A program made the position numbers and the translations under genes. A stretch of 26,046 nt of DNA, from contig CAZTBB010000021.1 of assembly GCA_964611755.1 (NCBI GenBank), positions 1 through 26,046 on the forward strand, given 5' to 3'. Shown piece after piece: positions 14,791 through 22,966 of this stretch. Every line of letters starts with the position of its first letter. Within the stretch, counting starts at the first letter, position 1. The notes beneath the pieces were generated by a model. The model was not told the DNA's origin, ran no database searches, and saw only the letters and a list, made by a program, of their open reading frames with translations. This DNA is from CAZTBB01 sp964611755. Its GTDB lineage: Bacteria > Pseudomonadota > Alphaproteobacteria > Micavibrionales > Micavibrionaceae.

Positions 14791-15489
14791 CATATTTGCC
14801 CAAAGCGGGTCTTTCAGTTTATCAACCATCTCTGCATGCGCTTTTTGCTCTTCTTCCGTAATTGCAAAATTGCGCGGTTCACGAAATGGTTTTTCCTTGA
14901 TGATCGATGTGGTCTTGCCTTCATCCGCACCGACATTTCCGGCCGCCCGAGATCCCGCAAATGTCAAACCATGTTGACGTCCTCCTATCAACTCAAGATA
15001 AACTTCGGCCAATAATTCCGAATCCAAAAGCGCGCCGTGATAGGTTCGATCACTGTTATCAATGCCAAACCGGCGGCATAACGCATCCAAATTAGCCGGC
15101 GAGCCCGGAAATCTCTTGCGCGCCATGGCCAAGGTATCGGTCACACGGCTCCAGGATATGGCCTTATGGCCGATATTTTGCAATTCCCAGTTTAAAAACT
15201 TCATATCAAATTCAGCGTTATGAATAACCAGCCGGCCATCATCGCCGATAAAATCAAGAAAATCGGTATAAACCTCGACGAATGTTGGCTTATCGGCAAC
15301 AAATTCATTGGTTATACCGTGCACGGCCGTCGCCTCGGCCGGAATATCGCGCTCTGGGTTAATATAAAGCTGAAGGGTTTTCCCGCTGGGCAAATGATTC
15401 ACCAGCTCCACGCATCCAATTTCAATGATGCGATCCCCTTGAGTGGGATCCATGCCTGTGGTTTCGGTATCGAGAACTATTTCGCGCAT
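14776..15489 (-). CDS. dnaQ: DNA polymerase III epsilon subunit (3'-5' proofreading exonuclease)
   Basis: A 237-residue DEDDh exonuclease that proofreads the replicative polymerase. Active-site residues are visible: LDTETTG with D7 and E9, HNAEFDMKFLN with D95, and YHGALLDSELLAEVYLEL with H151 and D156. It is the last gene of a leftward operon, 9 bases after the glutamine amidotransferase gene. The length is typical of bacterial DnaQ, including a C-terminal alpha-binding tail. Conserved neighbourhood: secB on one side and, apart from the inserted amidotransferase, coaE on the other. Confidence 0.95.
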   Translation of the reverse strand: MREIVLDTETTGMDPTQGDRIIEIGCVELVNHLPSGKTLQLYINPERDIPAEATAVHGITNEFVADKPTFVEVYTDFLDFIGDDGRLVIHNAEFDMKFLNWELQNIGHKAISWSRVTDTLAMARKRFPGSPANLDALCRRFGIDNSDRTYHGALLDSELLAEVYLELIGGRQHGLTFAGSRAAGNVGADEGKTTSIIKEKPFREPRNFAITEEEQKAHAEMVDKLKDPLWANMKKAG

Positions 15490-15498
15490 ACAGCCATC

Positions 15499-16215
15499 TT
15501 AAGCGATGCTTTTGATCCATTCCAAGAGAAACTTATGCGATTGCTCCTGCAAAATGTGGGCATATTTCGCGCTATCAGCCCGCAATTGATCAATCGGCAG
15601 GGCTGCATTTTCGCCTGTGACTTGCCCAACAAACAGCACAGCCCATTCTTTGAGCTGTCGTTCCGTGATCTCAGGATGGCATTGAAAGGCAATAGATTTA
15701 TCATAGGAGAAGACTTGATTCTCATATTTGTCGCTACTTGCTAGCAATGTCGCGTTTTTAGGCAAATCAAACGTATCACCATGCCAATGCAACATACTGG
15801 TATGCGCCTCATCAAAATGATGCATGGCCGTTTTCTTGCCCTCATCCGTAATTTTCAAGGGCAGCCAGCCTATTTCCTCGCCAGCGCCGCCTTTATAGAC
15901 ATTGGAGCCAAGCGCCTTGGCCAATATTTGTGCCCCCAGACAAATTCCGAAATTCGGCTGCCCGGCCGCCAGGCGTTTTTCCAAAATCTCGATCTCTTGC
16001 TTGATAAAAGGATAATCATTTTCTTGAGTGACACTGATCGGGCCGCCCGTAACAAACAAAATATCGGCCTCCAGAGCCTTTTTCTCATTAATTTCATCCA
16101 CGGGCGTTACTACAATTTCAATATCGTAACCGGCCTCACGCAAAACCGGACCAAACGAGCCCAAATGCTCCTGTCCCAAATGCCTAAAGGCGTATATTTT
16201 CTTGCGCTCTTCCAT
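15499..16215 (-). CDS. Class I glutamine amidotransferase-like protein (GATase1)
   Basis: A 238-residue stand-alone GATase1 domain resembling the glutaminase part of GMP synthase and the YfeJ/GuaA-like group. The nucleophile elbow is FGICLGAQ with C92. The His-Glu pair is in FQCHPEIT (H180, E182). The oxyanion region is FVTGGPISV (about 54-62). It has no synthetase domain, so the amide-accepting substrate is unknown; candidates include gamma-glutamyl amines. It sits between coaE (5-base gap) and dnaQ (9-base gap), as an apparent insertion in an otherwise conventional alphaproteobacterial operon. Confidence 0.85.
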   Translation of the reverse strand: MEERKKIYAFRHLGQEHLGSFGPVLREAGYDIEIVVTPVDEINEKKALEADILFVTGGPISVTQENDYPFIKQEIEILEKRLAAGQPNFGICLGAQILAKALGSNVYKGGAGEEIGWLPLKITDEGKKTAMHHFDEAHTSMLHWHGDTFDLPKNATLLASSDKYENQVFSYDKSIAFQCHPEITERQLKEWAVLFVGQVTGENAALPIDQLRADSAKYAHILQEQSHKFLLEWIKSIA

Positions 16216-16220
16216 CTCTC

Positions 16221-16901
16221 TTACAGTTCTACCAGATGTGTCTCTAATTCTTGGTTAACATGATGAGTGCCCTTATTAGCGCTTGCCTGCACCTTACGCA
16301 AGTCATGCACTATCTTTTTTACCTGCCGCATTGTATATGCCAGCCCTAAGCCTGTTTGAACAACATAATCCGCGCGCGCGCATTTTTCGCCATCGGCCAT
16401 CTGTCTGTCTAATATTGCATGGAATTTTTCTTCGCTCATCCCTGGGCGCGCCAAAACGCGCTTTTTTTGTAATGCAAACGGTGCACTGACCACAATAACC
16501 CTGTCCACACGGCTTTCTGCGCCTGTTTCAAACAATAACGGAATATCCAAACCAACGATCAACCGGCCCTTTTGGCGCATGGTCTTGATAAACCGATCCT
16601 GTGATTGTCGCACGATCGGGTGCAAAATTTGCTCAAGCAAAACGCGTTTCTTTGCATCTTCAAACACGATCTTGCCTAATACTTGCCGGCTCAAATCTCC
16701 CGTCTCTTTGTCAATCAGGCCGGACGCAGCATCCAAATGACCAAACGCCTTCAACACCATTGTATAACCACCAGCGCCCGTTTTTAGGGCCTCATGCACG
16801 GCTCTATCAGAATCATGCACCGGAATACCTTGTTTTTGCAACATTGTCGCTAATGTTGACTTTCCCATCCCGATCGAGCCTGTAATTCCCACGCGTATCA
16901 T
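16221..16901 (-). CDS. coaE: Dephospho-CoA kinase
   Basis: CoaE phosphorylates dephospho-CoA with ATP in the last step of coenzyme A synthesis. The 226-residue protein has an N-terminal P-loop GSIGMGKS (8-15), HDSDRAVHEAL (about 34), and a lid region followed by LIVGLDIPLLFETG and VVSAPFALQKKRVLAR. The C-terminus runs about 20 residues beyond typical CoaE. The gene overlaps the end of aroE by 4 bases, so translational coupling is likely. Confidence 0.95.
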   Translation of the reverse strand: MIRVGITGSIGMGKSTLATMLQKQGIPVHDSDRAVHEALKTGAGGYTMVLKAFGHLDAASGLIDKETGDLSRQVLGKIVFEDAKKRVLLEQILHPIVRQSQDRFIKTMRQKGRLIVGLDIPLLFETGAESRVDRVIVVSAPFALQKKRVLARPGMSEEKFHAILDRQMADGEKCARADYVVQTGLGLAYTMRQVKKIVHDLRKVQASANKGTHHVNQELETHLVEL

Positions 16902-17731
16902 GACTGCACCACCCCAAGAAGCGCCTCATCAATATCAGGCAATATTCCAAACCACGCCTCAAACGCAGGGCGTGCCTGATGCAACAACATACCAATGCCC
17001 GTGACTATGGTATTGCCGCGCTGGCGCGCTTGCCTTAATAAATCCGTGTGCAATGGATTATAAACAATGTCATAGACAATGGCCTGCGGATGCAACGCGC
17101 TTAAATCCAGATGAAGAGGCGCCTGCCCGCTCATGCCGAGGGCGGTTGTATTGCTCAAAAGCTGCGCCCGTCCCAGAGCATTATGCACCTGATCCCAATC
17201 AACAACAACAATCTTGCCAGCACCAAATTCATCCGCCAGAGCCTCCGCCTTTTCGCGTGTCCGGTTGGCAATGATAATCTCGGGACAGCCCGCCATTATA
17301 AGCCCGTATAGAGCCGCCCGCGCCGCGCCGCCCGCGCCCAAAATCATCGCTGGCCCTGCCTTAAAATCAAAATCAGCCGCGCCCTCTCTTAGATTTTGAA
17401 TAAACCCAAACGCGTCGGTATTCATACCCACCGATCGGCCCTCTTTTATCGCGATGGTGTTCACCGCACCGATTTTTTGTGCCGTTTGATCAATGTCATC
17501 ACACCAATCCAGCACAAGTTCCTTATGCGGGATAGTTAGATTAAACCCGCCATAACCATCGGCGACCAGACGGTCCAGCACGGGCAACAAATTCCCGGGC
17601 GCAATGTCAATCGCCTCATAGCTTCCCTTAAGGCCGTATTTCTCGATCCAATGTCCATGAATTAAGGGTGATTTACTATGAGAGATCGGATGGCCAATCA
17701 CGGCGGCCTTTACAAGGCCATTATCAGACAT
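16898..17731 (-). CDS. aroE: Shikimate dehydrogenase
   Basis: AroE reduces 3-dehydroshikimate to shikimate with NADPH. In this 277-residue protein the substrate pocket is seen in GHPISHSKSPLIHGHWIE (13-30) and NLTIPHK with the catalytic K70; the partner Asp is D106 in MNTDAFGF. The NADP-binding glycine loop is GAGGAARA (132-139), followed by IIIANRTREKAEAL with the Arg that binds the 2'-phosphate. The gene overlaps maf by 8 bases and coaE by 4, placing all three in one operon. Confidence 0.95.
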   Translation of the reverse strand: MSDNGLVKAAVIGHPISHSKSPLIHGHWIEKYGLKGSYEAIDIAPGNLLPVLDRLVADGYGGFNLTIPHKELVLDWCDDIDQTAQKIGAVNTIAIKEGRSVGMNTDAFGFIQNLREGAADFDFKAGPAMILGAGGAARAALYGLIMAGCPEIIIANRTREKAEALADEFGAGKIVVVDWDQVHNALGRAQLLSNTTALGMSGQAPLHLDLSALHPQAIVYDIVYNPLHTDLLRQARQRGNTIVTGIGMLLHQARPAFEAWFGILPDIDEALLGVVQS

Positions 17732-18329
17732 AATCCACCTCTAGCGTTGATAAAAACCCAAGCAAGGGAAGCAAGGGCATGCCCAAAATGGTGAAAAAAT
17801 CACCCTTTACCTCTTCAAAAAGCCACGCACCATAAGCCTCTAATTCATACCCACCAACCGCGCGCACCAAGGCATCACCCGCCTGATTGCAATAATGGCT
17901 CAGCGCCCCATCATCAAGACTGCGCATGCGAAGACGGGCAAGATCGACTGTGCTCCAAATGACTTTATCATCGCGCGCAACACATACGGCCGAACATAAA
18001 TAATGTTCGCGGCCCGAGAGCCGATCAAGCTTTGCGCGCGCCTCTTCCTCATTGGCAGATTTCGATAAAATTTGCCCCTCAAAAGACAATGTCTGATCCG
18101 ATCCGATCACCCACGCATCCGGATTTTGTGCCGCCACCGCCAAGGCCTTTTCCTGCGCAAGGCGTAAAGCAATATCTTCGGCGCCCTGACCTTGTGCAAC
18201 CATCTCATTCAGGATAGAGGCCTCATCCAGATCGGCCGGACGCGTCAAAAAGGCAAGGCCGCAATTTTCCAACATCGTTTTGCGCGCCTTGCTTTGGGAT
18301 GCCAATATGAGTCTGATATCCGGGCTCAT
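17724..18329 (-). CDS. maf: Maf-like nucleotide pyrophosphatase
   Basis: A 201-residue Maf-family enzyme that hydrolyses non-canonical or modified nucleoside triphosphates. The start motif is LILASQSKARKTML and the catalytic Asp lies in VIGSDQTLSFEG (D78). The GSDQ form resembles the YceF type, which acts on 7-methyl-GTP, rather than the YhdE (dTTP/UTP) type. That subgroup call is inference from this motif only. It lies between the PPDK regulator (2-base gap) and aroE (8-base overlap), as in the Caulobacter origin-proximal cluster. Confidence 0.92.
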   Translation of the reverse strand: MSPDIRLILASQSKARKTMLENCGLAFLTRPADLDEASILNEMVAQGQGAEDIALRLAQEKALAVAAQNPDAWVIGSDQTLSFEGQILSKSANEEEARAKLDRLSGREHYLCSAVCVARDDKVIWSTVDLARLRMRSLDDGALSHYCNQAGDALVRAVGGYELEAYGAWLFEEVKGDFFTILGMPLLPLLGFLSTLEVDYV

Positions 18330-18331
18330 TT

Positions 18332-19207
18332 CTATTCCGACCCGCCAACAACCGGAATTTTCTCACCGCTATCTTGATATATCTTCATAATCTCGGCGGC
18401 GGTTTCTTCCACCGAACGCTTTGTGACATCAATCACCGGCCAGCCATATTTGGAAAATAATCGCCGGGCGCTGCGCACCTCTTCTTCAATTTCCAACTCA
18501 TCCAGATATAAATTTTCTGAAAATTTCTTGGCATCGCTCTCATTGGCCTGCAAGCGCGTGCGCCGGAGATGTTGCAGCCTTACCGGCGATGCGCTCAAAC
18601 CCACATAGATTGGATGGTCTAATTCAAAATGTTCATCCGGAACCTTCACACCGGGCACGAGGGGAATATTCGCGCATTTAATGCCGCGCCGCGCGAGAAA
18701 AACACTGGTCGGTGTTTTGGAAGTTCGCGATACCCCGACCAAAATAACATCGGCCTCCCTGAGGCCATCCAGACTTTTTCCATCATCAAAACGCATGGCA
18801 AAATCCACCGCCGCAACGCGCTTAAAATAGGCCTCGTCCATAATATGCTGCAGACCCGGCACACCTTTGGCATGTTTGCCCAAATATGTTGAAAGCCCGC
18901 GAATAATCGGATCAAGAACGGCAATACAGGGCACGCCCAACTCTTCGCATCTCTCCTCTAAACGCCAGCGCATTTTTTCATCGACAAATGTAAAGATAAC
19001 CGGCCCGGGGTTTTCTTCGATCGCCTTAATCACTTTTTCCAACTGTTTTTGTGAACGGATAAGCGGCCAAAACTTTTGATTGGGCTCAATGTCACTAAAC
19101 TGTGCCAGACAAGCACGCGCAAGCCCGAGCAATGTTGTCCCCGTCGCATCGGAGACCAAATGCAATTGAAATTTTCTGCGGCTATCATCATCATTGCTCA
19201 TAAACAT
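18332..19207 (-). CDS. ppsR: Pyruvate, phosphate dikinase / PEP synthase regulatory protein (DUF299)
   Basis: A bifunctional kinase/pyrophosphorylase that regulates pyruvate phosphate dikinase or PEP synthase by ADP-dependent phosphorylation and Pi-dependent dephosphorylation of a Thr. The 291-residue protein shows the family opening FQLHLVSDATGTT (13-25) and the P-loop-like GVSRTSKTP (158-166) followed by VFLARRGIKCANIPLVPG. Two starts are possible, ATG at 19207 or 19201; neither has a strong ribosome site. It is the head of the leftward operon leading to dnaQ and corresponds to the gene beside the Caulobacter origin. Confidence 0.93.
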   Translation of the reverse strand: MFMSNDDDSRRKFQLHLVSDATGTTLLGLARACLAQFSDIEPNQKFWPLIRSQKQLEKVIKAIEENPGPVIFTFVDEKMRWRLEERCEELGVPCIAVLDPIIRGLSTYLGKHAKGVPGLQHIMDEAYFKRVAAVDFAMRFDDGKSLDGLREADVILVGVSRTSKTPTSVFLARRGIKCANIPLVPGVKVPDEHFELDHPIYVGLSASPVRLQHLRRTRLQANESDAKKFSENLYLDELEIEEEVRSARRLFSKYGWPVIDVTKRSVEETAAEIMKIYQDSGEKIPVVGGSE

Positions 19208-19263
19208 GTCTTAGCATGAAAACACGCAGGAGAACAGATAAGCCAATCGATCTATGCAGAAGA

Positions 19264-20295
19264 TTAATGAAATGTAGTTTCGCCGGTAAGCGTATCCGGA
19301 AAGATTTTCCCGGCCAGATGAGAATCACGAAAAGCGACATTGCCAATAAGCGTTGTCTCAAGATCCAGCATAATATGGAAGAGATGCGATTGATTAATCT
19401 CATCGCGCAAACCGGCATAACGCGGATCGCGGATAACATCACGCGCGCGTTTGTGTAAATATGCGCTCCGGTCGGGAAGACAGGTTAATGCCTCTAGATG
19501 GTGTTCATTTAATCGCTTACGATTGAACGGGTTCTCTTTCATAATCTCAATCACCTCATCCATATATTCAAGCGTTTCATGATCGGCCGCATTCACGCGA
19601 TCATTGCTCTCGAACCAAAGCTGAAAGGCCGAAAAAAGCGCATCATTGTTGAATGCCGATGATGGATTGCGCTCCAGATAGGATGAATAGGCCATCGCCA
19701 AATCCCCTTCATTTGATCCAATCAAATGGCGCCAGATATCGGAAAAATTCTCATGACGCAATTCCCATGCAACCTGCACGGCAATCACATCCAGATCGGC
19801 GGCACGGACGCGTTCAATTAAAAGAATATCTTCCGGCGAGAATTGTTCTTCCGATCCGCCATTGCGGTTTTCTTGCCAGATATCGCGCAAAGCACGCACC
19901 AAATTCAACAACATGTCATATTTAAAATAAGCGCTGCGCCCTAAAGCGGCAGGCAATAATCCATTACTATTCAGGGTAATTGTCTTCTCGCTAACATCGA
20001 GACAAAATCCGGTTTTGCCAAGATCGGCAAATCCAAGTTGATACTGCTCATCCAAAGCGTCCTCAACCAACGCCTGAGCCAGCGGGCTAAAGGAAAGCGT
20101 GAACAAAATATCAGCCAGAATATCGAATTCTGTTTCCAGATAAAGCGCGCCGTCCTGATCAAAATTCACCGAAACCAAGTCGTCCATGTCAAAGAAATCC
20201 TGAATCGGCGGATGTGATAATGAATAAGGTTGTAGAGAGCCGCCTGCCCTTTTAGGACAAATTTTAATGCGGTTTTTGTCTTGATACGCTCTCAC
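19264..20295 (-). CDS. Unknown protein, diverged paralogue of the upstream gene
   Basis: A 343-residue soluble-looking protein. I start it at the GTG at 20295 (VRAYQDKN) because GAGGA lies just upstream and the longer open frame overlaps the preceding gene with a non-protein-like composition. It parallels the upstream protein in order: a FDMDD-type acidic start, a central LLNLVRALRDIWQENR helix, ERVRAADLDVIAVQVAWELRH, a FSAFQLWFESNDR segment and a C-terminal RDVIRDPRYAGLRDE. The position matching the partner's QELRRHWQ is RALRDIWQ here, so any metallopeptidase motif is lost. The gene is 37 bases after its partner and probably co-transcribed. Function unknown. Confidence 0.8.
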   Translation of the reverse strand: MRAYQDKNRIKICPKRAGGSLQPYSLSHPPIQDFFDMDDLVSVNFDQDGALYLETEFDILADILFTLSFSPLAQALVEDALDEQYQLGFADLGKTGFCLDVSEKTITLNSNGLLPAALGRSAYFKYDMLLNLVRALRDIWQENRNGGSEEQFSPEDILLIERVRAADLDVIAVQVAWELRHENFSDIWRHLIGSNEGDLAMAYSSYLERNPSSAFNNDALFSAFQLWFESNDRVNAADHETLEYMDEVIEIMKENPFNRKRLNEHHLEALTCLPDRSAYLHKRARDVIRDPRYAGLRDEINQSHLFHIMLDLETTLIGNVAFRDSHLAGKIFPDTLTGETTFH

Positions 20296-20332
20296 AGAAT
20301 CCTCGTTAGTGTTGTCATGATCTGATGGTGGA

Positions 20333-21670
20333 TTACTCTCCTGACCAGGCGCGAAGATATACGATGTCCGCGCTCTTTGAACCTTTGTCATCAGCATTTT
20401 CACTTTTGGCTGCGCTTGACAATGGCTTTTGAGAGGATGCGCCGTCTTCTTGCTCATTGGCGTTATCGGCATAGATTGCGATGACTGTCCCATTGCTCTC
20501 TTTTTCATGACTCTTTCCTTTGTCGTGTGATTGACCAGACGAGAATTGCTGATCAAGGTTGGAGCCATCATCTTGCAAAGCCTGTTCCGTTTCGCGGAAA
20601 GAACGCTCAAACTTAATAAACCATAGGAAATTTGCGTTAGAGCGGTCACGCACATCTGTAAAAATAGGATCGGAAATAATCAAATTAGCATAGCGTGCCA
20701 GGTAATTTTTGCCGAATGGCATCTCACCAAGAGCACCAATAAGATCCAATGTTACATTTTGCGCTACTTTTTCCGTGTCAGACACATAGCCTTCTTGATC
20801 GGCCAGCATTTGCTGGATCAAGATGCGGTCTTGCTTGCGGCAACGCTCGGATAGGAACCAGGCCTCAAAAACGGCCGCCGCGGCAGTGCCATTATTAATC
20901 GTGCGGAAATCCAGAAAAGCTTCGCGGGCAAAGGCACGTCCAAGATCGGCCATCGGAGAATTCTCGATGCGCTCCCATACGGCTTTATATCCTGCCAATT
21001 GCATTTCCCACGCCACGCGTACCATAGATGTCAATAAATCGGCTTGTTGCGCACGATTAACCAACACCGCATTATCCGGTTGGAAATTCAATGGGTGAAT
21101 AAGAGCCCCTTTACGATGTTGCCAGTGACGGCGCAATTCCTGAATTGTTGCCAAAACCAAATCGGCCTCATTCAAATCCGGATTGAGTGCAATAACACCA
21201 TCGCGGCGATTATAATGACTTGAAAGCACAGATTGTGAAAATACAATCTCAACATCATGGCGCTCTGCACATTCAAGATATGCTGCGGCCAAGCGGCTTT
21301 TTTCCAAAATTTCTCTCAAAGCATTCATGCTTTGTGATTCTGCATCACGAGATGTGTCTGAAATATGGTCTGCATTCTCAAAGAACGATTCCATGAACAC
21401 GGTATCATCATGATGAAATTCACTGGCATGTGATTCGCATTGATCAATCGTATTCTTTAAATTGCGGATCTCACGCTCAAGGATCGTATACTCAACATCA
21501 TCGAGCATCTCATCCTCATAGAGATCATCTTCATAATCCATATAGAAAAGCGGCTGTTCCCCGACATAAGTACACACAACCGGTTGTTCATTATTCAACG
21601 TGTAAGCAACGCGGCAAACCCTAGCATCCTGCGCTGACAAAGCTGAAATTTGTTCAAATATATCACTCAT
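20333..21670 (-). CDS. Unknown protein, possibly DUF6782-type putative metallopeptidase relative
   Basis: A 445-residue protein beginning MSDIFEQISALSAQD at the ATG at 21670; the longer open frame upstream lacks protein character. The N-terminus (60-90) is acidic. A central region has DVEIVFSQSVLSSHYNRRDGVIALNPDL followed by LATIQELRRHWQHRKG. This layout resembles the DUF6782 putative metallopeptidase family, where an HELRH-like motif follows an ALNP strand. Here the first His is Gln and the second Arg (QELRR, 177-181), so zinc catalysis is doubtful. The C-terminal about 60 residues are Ser/Asp/Lys-rich and disordered (QSHDKGKSHEKESNG). The family name is from memory and uncertain. It is transcribed leftward, away from the putative origin. 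Confidence 0.8.
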   Translation of the reverse strand: MSDIFEQISALSAQDARVCRVAYTLNNEQPVVCTYVGEQPLFYMDYEDDLYEDEMLDDVEYTILEREIRNLKNTIDQCESHASEFHHDDTVFMESFFENADHISDTSRDAESQSMNALREILEKSRLAAAYLECAERHDVEIVFSQSVLSSHYNRRDGVIALNPDLNEADLVLATIQELRRHWQHRKGALIHPLNFQPDNAVLVNRAQQADLLTSMVRVAWEMQLAGYKAVWERIENSPMADLGRAFAREAFLDFRTINNGTAAAAVFEAWFLSERCRKQDRILIQQMLADQEGYVSDTEKVAQNVTLDLIGALGEMPFGKNYLARYANLIISDPIFTDVRDRSNANFLWFIKFERSFRETEQALQDDGSNLDQQFSSGQSHDKGKSHEKESNGTVIAIYADNANEQEDGASSQKPLSSAAKSENADDKGSKSADIVYLRAWSGE

Positions 21671-21916
21671 TTTTTTAACCCCGACCCCTGTTAAAAGGTT
21701 CTTATTTATGAATATCTTAACGACCCAAAAAATACCGCGTTTCATCACGATATGGTTCTATTATGGGCTGGAGTAGTTAACGCTTTACTACCAAAACAAA
21801 GAAAAAGAGCGATTTTTATATTTTCTTAATTATTATGTAAAATATTAAGGTTTTTATGAGGATTTCTGCGGGTTTTAGAGGCGATGTTTTTTGCAATTTT
21901 TTTCAAAAAACAGGCC

Positions 21917-21934
21917 AAAATACAGGTGTATTTT
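21917..21934 (-). terminator. Possible terminator after the 206-residue gene
   Basis: AAAATACA (21917-21924) and TGTATTTT (21927-21934) form a perfect dyad two bases apart, directly after the stop of the leftward gene. Read leftward it is followed within a few bases by TTTTTT. A second AT dyad GTTTTTTG/CAAAAAAC (21886-21893, 21904-21911) lies next to it. The tiny loop and AT-rich stem leave a protein-binding site as an alternative. Confidence 0.45.
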
Positions 21935-21936
21935 CC

Positions 21937-22557
21937 CTAATGACCGAAAATATCGTCCAGAATCGGCATGTCTTCAATTAAAAGTTCTTCATTCTTTAAT
22001 TGAACCTGCCCATTGGGCTGAACAAATATATCGGCCCTAAAAAGAGAATTCTTAAAAACCATGCGTGCGTTTAAGTGATAAGAACCATCTTCTGCTTTTT
22101 CTACCAATTGAACCGATTCAATCATTTTGGAAATCGCTTTACGCGCTTGCGGGGGTGGCTCTTCCTTCCAATTAATATCATCCACGCTCTCAACTATAAT
22201 AAAACGCCCGTGACGGCCCTTTACATGATAGAAGAAAAACTTCGCATAGGATAAAACATTTGTATCGTTGAGCTGGATAGGTGCTTTTTGAGCAAGCTCA
22301 TATATAGGTGTGTTCGTCCAATTCATCGCAATAACCTCAGAGCTATCCTCACGCATCACCGCATAACTCTCGATTTTCGGCATAGCAGAACAATCTTCCA
22401 AGACAACATAATGATATCCCGGGAAAAAGCCGGTAGGGACAGTGCGTACTTCTGTTTCCATTGGATCAAAGCGCAACCCTTCGAGTTGCGGATTTACCAG
22501 ATCAACAATCTGCGCCACATCACTATCATCACATTTTGTATAAGCAGCATCAAACAT
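21937..22557 (-). CDS. Unknown protein beside the putative origin
   Basis: A 206-residue protein starting MFDAAYTKCDD at the ATG at 22557, with GGAG six bases upstream. A TTG at 22569 is in frame but overlaps that ribosome site. There is no signal peptide or membrane helix. The sequence has alternating strand-like segments (YHYVVLEDC, RFIIVESVDDINW, YHLNARMVFKNSLFRADIFVQ) suggesting a mostly beta fold, with FDPMETEVRTVPTGFFPGY near residue 35-55. I recognise no family. It is divergent from hemE and leads leftward away from the origin candidate. Confidence 0.75.
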   Translation of the reverse strand: MFDAAYTKCDDSDVAQIVDLVNPQLEGLRFDPMETEVRTVPTGFFPGYHYVVLEDCSAMPKIESYAVMREDSSEVIAMNWTNTPIYELAQKAPIQLNDTNVLSYAKFFFYHVKGRHGRFIIVESVDDINWKEEPPPQARKAISKMIESVQLVEKAEDGSYHLNARMVFKNSLFRADIFVQPNGQVQLKNEELLIEDMPILDDIFGH

Positions 22558-22717
22558 GCGAAACTCCAACCCTTATTCATGATTCTTCCCTCAATCATTA
22601 TCATAGAAGAGTGCCTTGGGATAGGGCTGTGCGGGAATCATGAGATAACCCTGTGAGTGTTTCTGAGGATGAATTTATCCCGATTTCATGAGACTTTATA
22701 AACATGACTCATCCCCA

Positions 22718-22726
22718 TGCGGATAA
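22718..22726 (-). promoter_or_regulatory. DnaA-box-like site
   Basis: On the minus strand this reads TTATCCGCA, one mismatch from the TTATCCACA consensus. It lies inside the origin candidate. Confidence 0.5.
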
Positions 22727-22806
22727 ATGAGAAAACTTTAAATCATCATCCGTGCGTGAATCATTCCGAATCGTGAGAAAACCTCAGACCGTTATACATT
22801 CAATTC

Positions 22807-22838
22807 TGGGGATCAAAATGGGGATCAATTTCATCCCC
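22807..22838. repeat. Direct and inverted GGGGAT repeats upstream of hemE
   Basis: TGGGGATCAA occurs twice, 12 bases apart (22807-22816, 22819-22828). The second copy is followed by an inverted ATCCCC (22833-22838), giving a 6-bp dyad with a 7-base spacer. It may be an origin iteron-like element or an operator for hemE; the sequence does not decide. Confidence 0.5.
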
Positions 22839-22839
22839 G

Positions 22840-22848
22840 TTTTACACA
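22840..22848 (+). promoter_or_regulatory. DnaA-box-like site
   Basis: TTTTACACA fits the relaxed consensus TTWTNCACA. It lies 13 bases before the AT-rich stretch of the origin candidate. Confidence 0.5.
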
Positions 22849-22966
22849 GCCCCTACTATCAAACAAAACCTTTTTTAAAAAAATAAAAAGATTAGTATTC
22901 AGGGCATATTGGCTTTAAAAGAGTTTGAATGAAAAACGAATCAAGATTGAAAAAGGAGCGTTTCAC

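Larger units (their letters stand above)
22558..22966. other. oriC: Candidate chromosomal replication origin (oriC) region
   Basis: A 409-base gap without a convincing gene, upstream of hemE and divergent from the leftward block that includes the PPDK regulator gene. In Caulobacter the origin lies between those two genes. Visible elements are DnaA-box-like sites at 22718-22726 and 22840-22848, weaker ones at 22675 and 22792, three TCATGA palindromes (22577, 22638, 22686), paired TGAGAAAAC copies (22727-22735, 22774-22782), two TGGGGATCAA copies (22807, 22819), and an AT-rich stretch at 22861-22895 that could be the unwinding element. Most genes to the left run leftward and hemE/hemJ run rightward, as expected for replication outward from here. 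I see no CtrA-type TTAA-N7-TTAA site. Confidence 0.6.

Noticed and set aside
15220..15744. 174-codon open frame on the plus strand
   Set aside because: It runs opposite dnaQ and the glutamine amidotransferase gene, both of which have clear catalytic motifs. No ribosome site or family character was seen.
21671..21936. Second AT-rich gap as the replication origin
   Set aside because: It has AT-rich dyads but I found no DnaA-box-like site, and genes on both sides run leftward. The hemE-proximal gap fits better, although this gap is not excluded.
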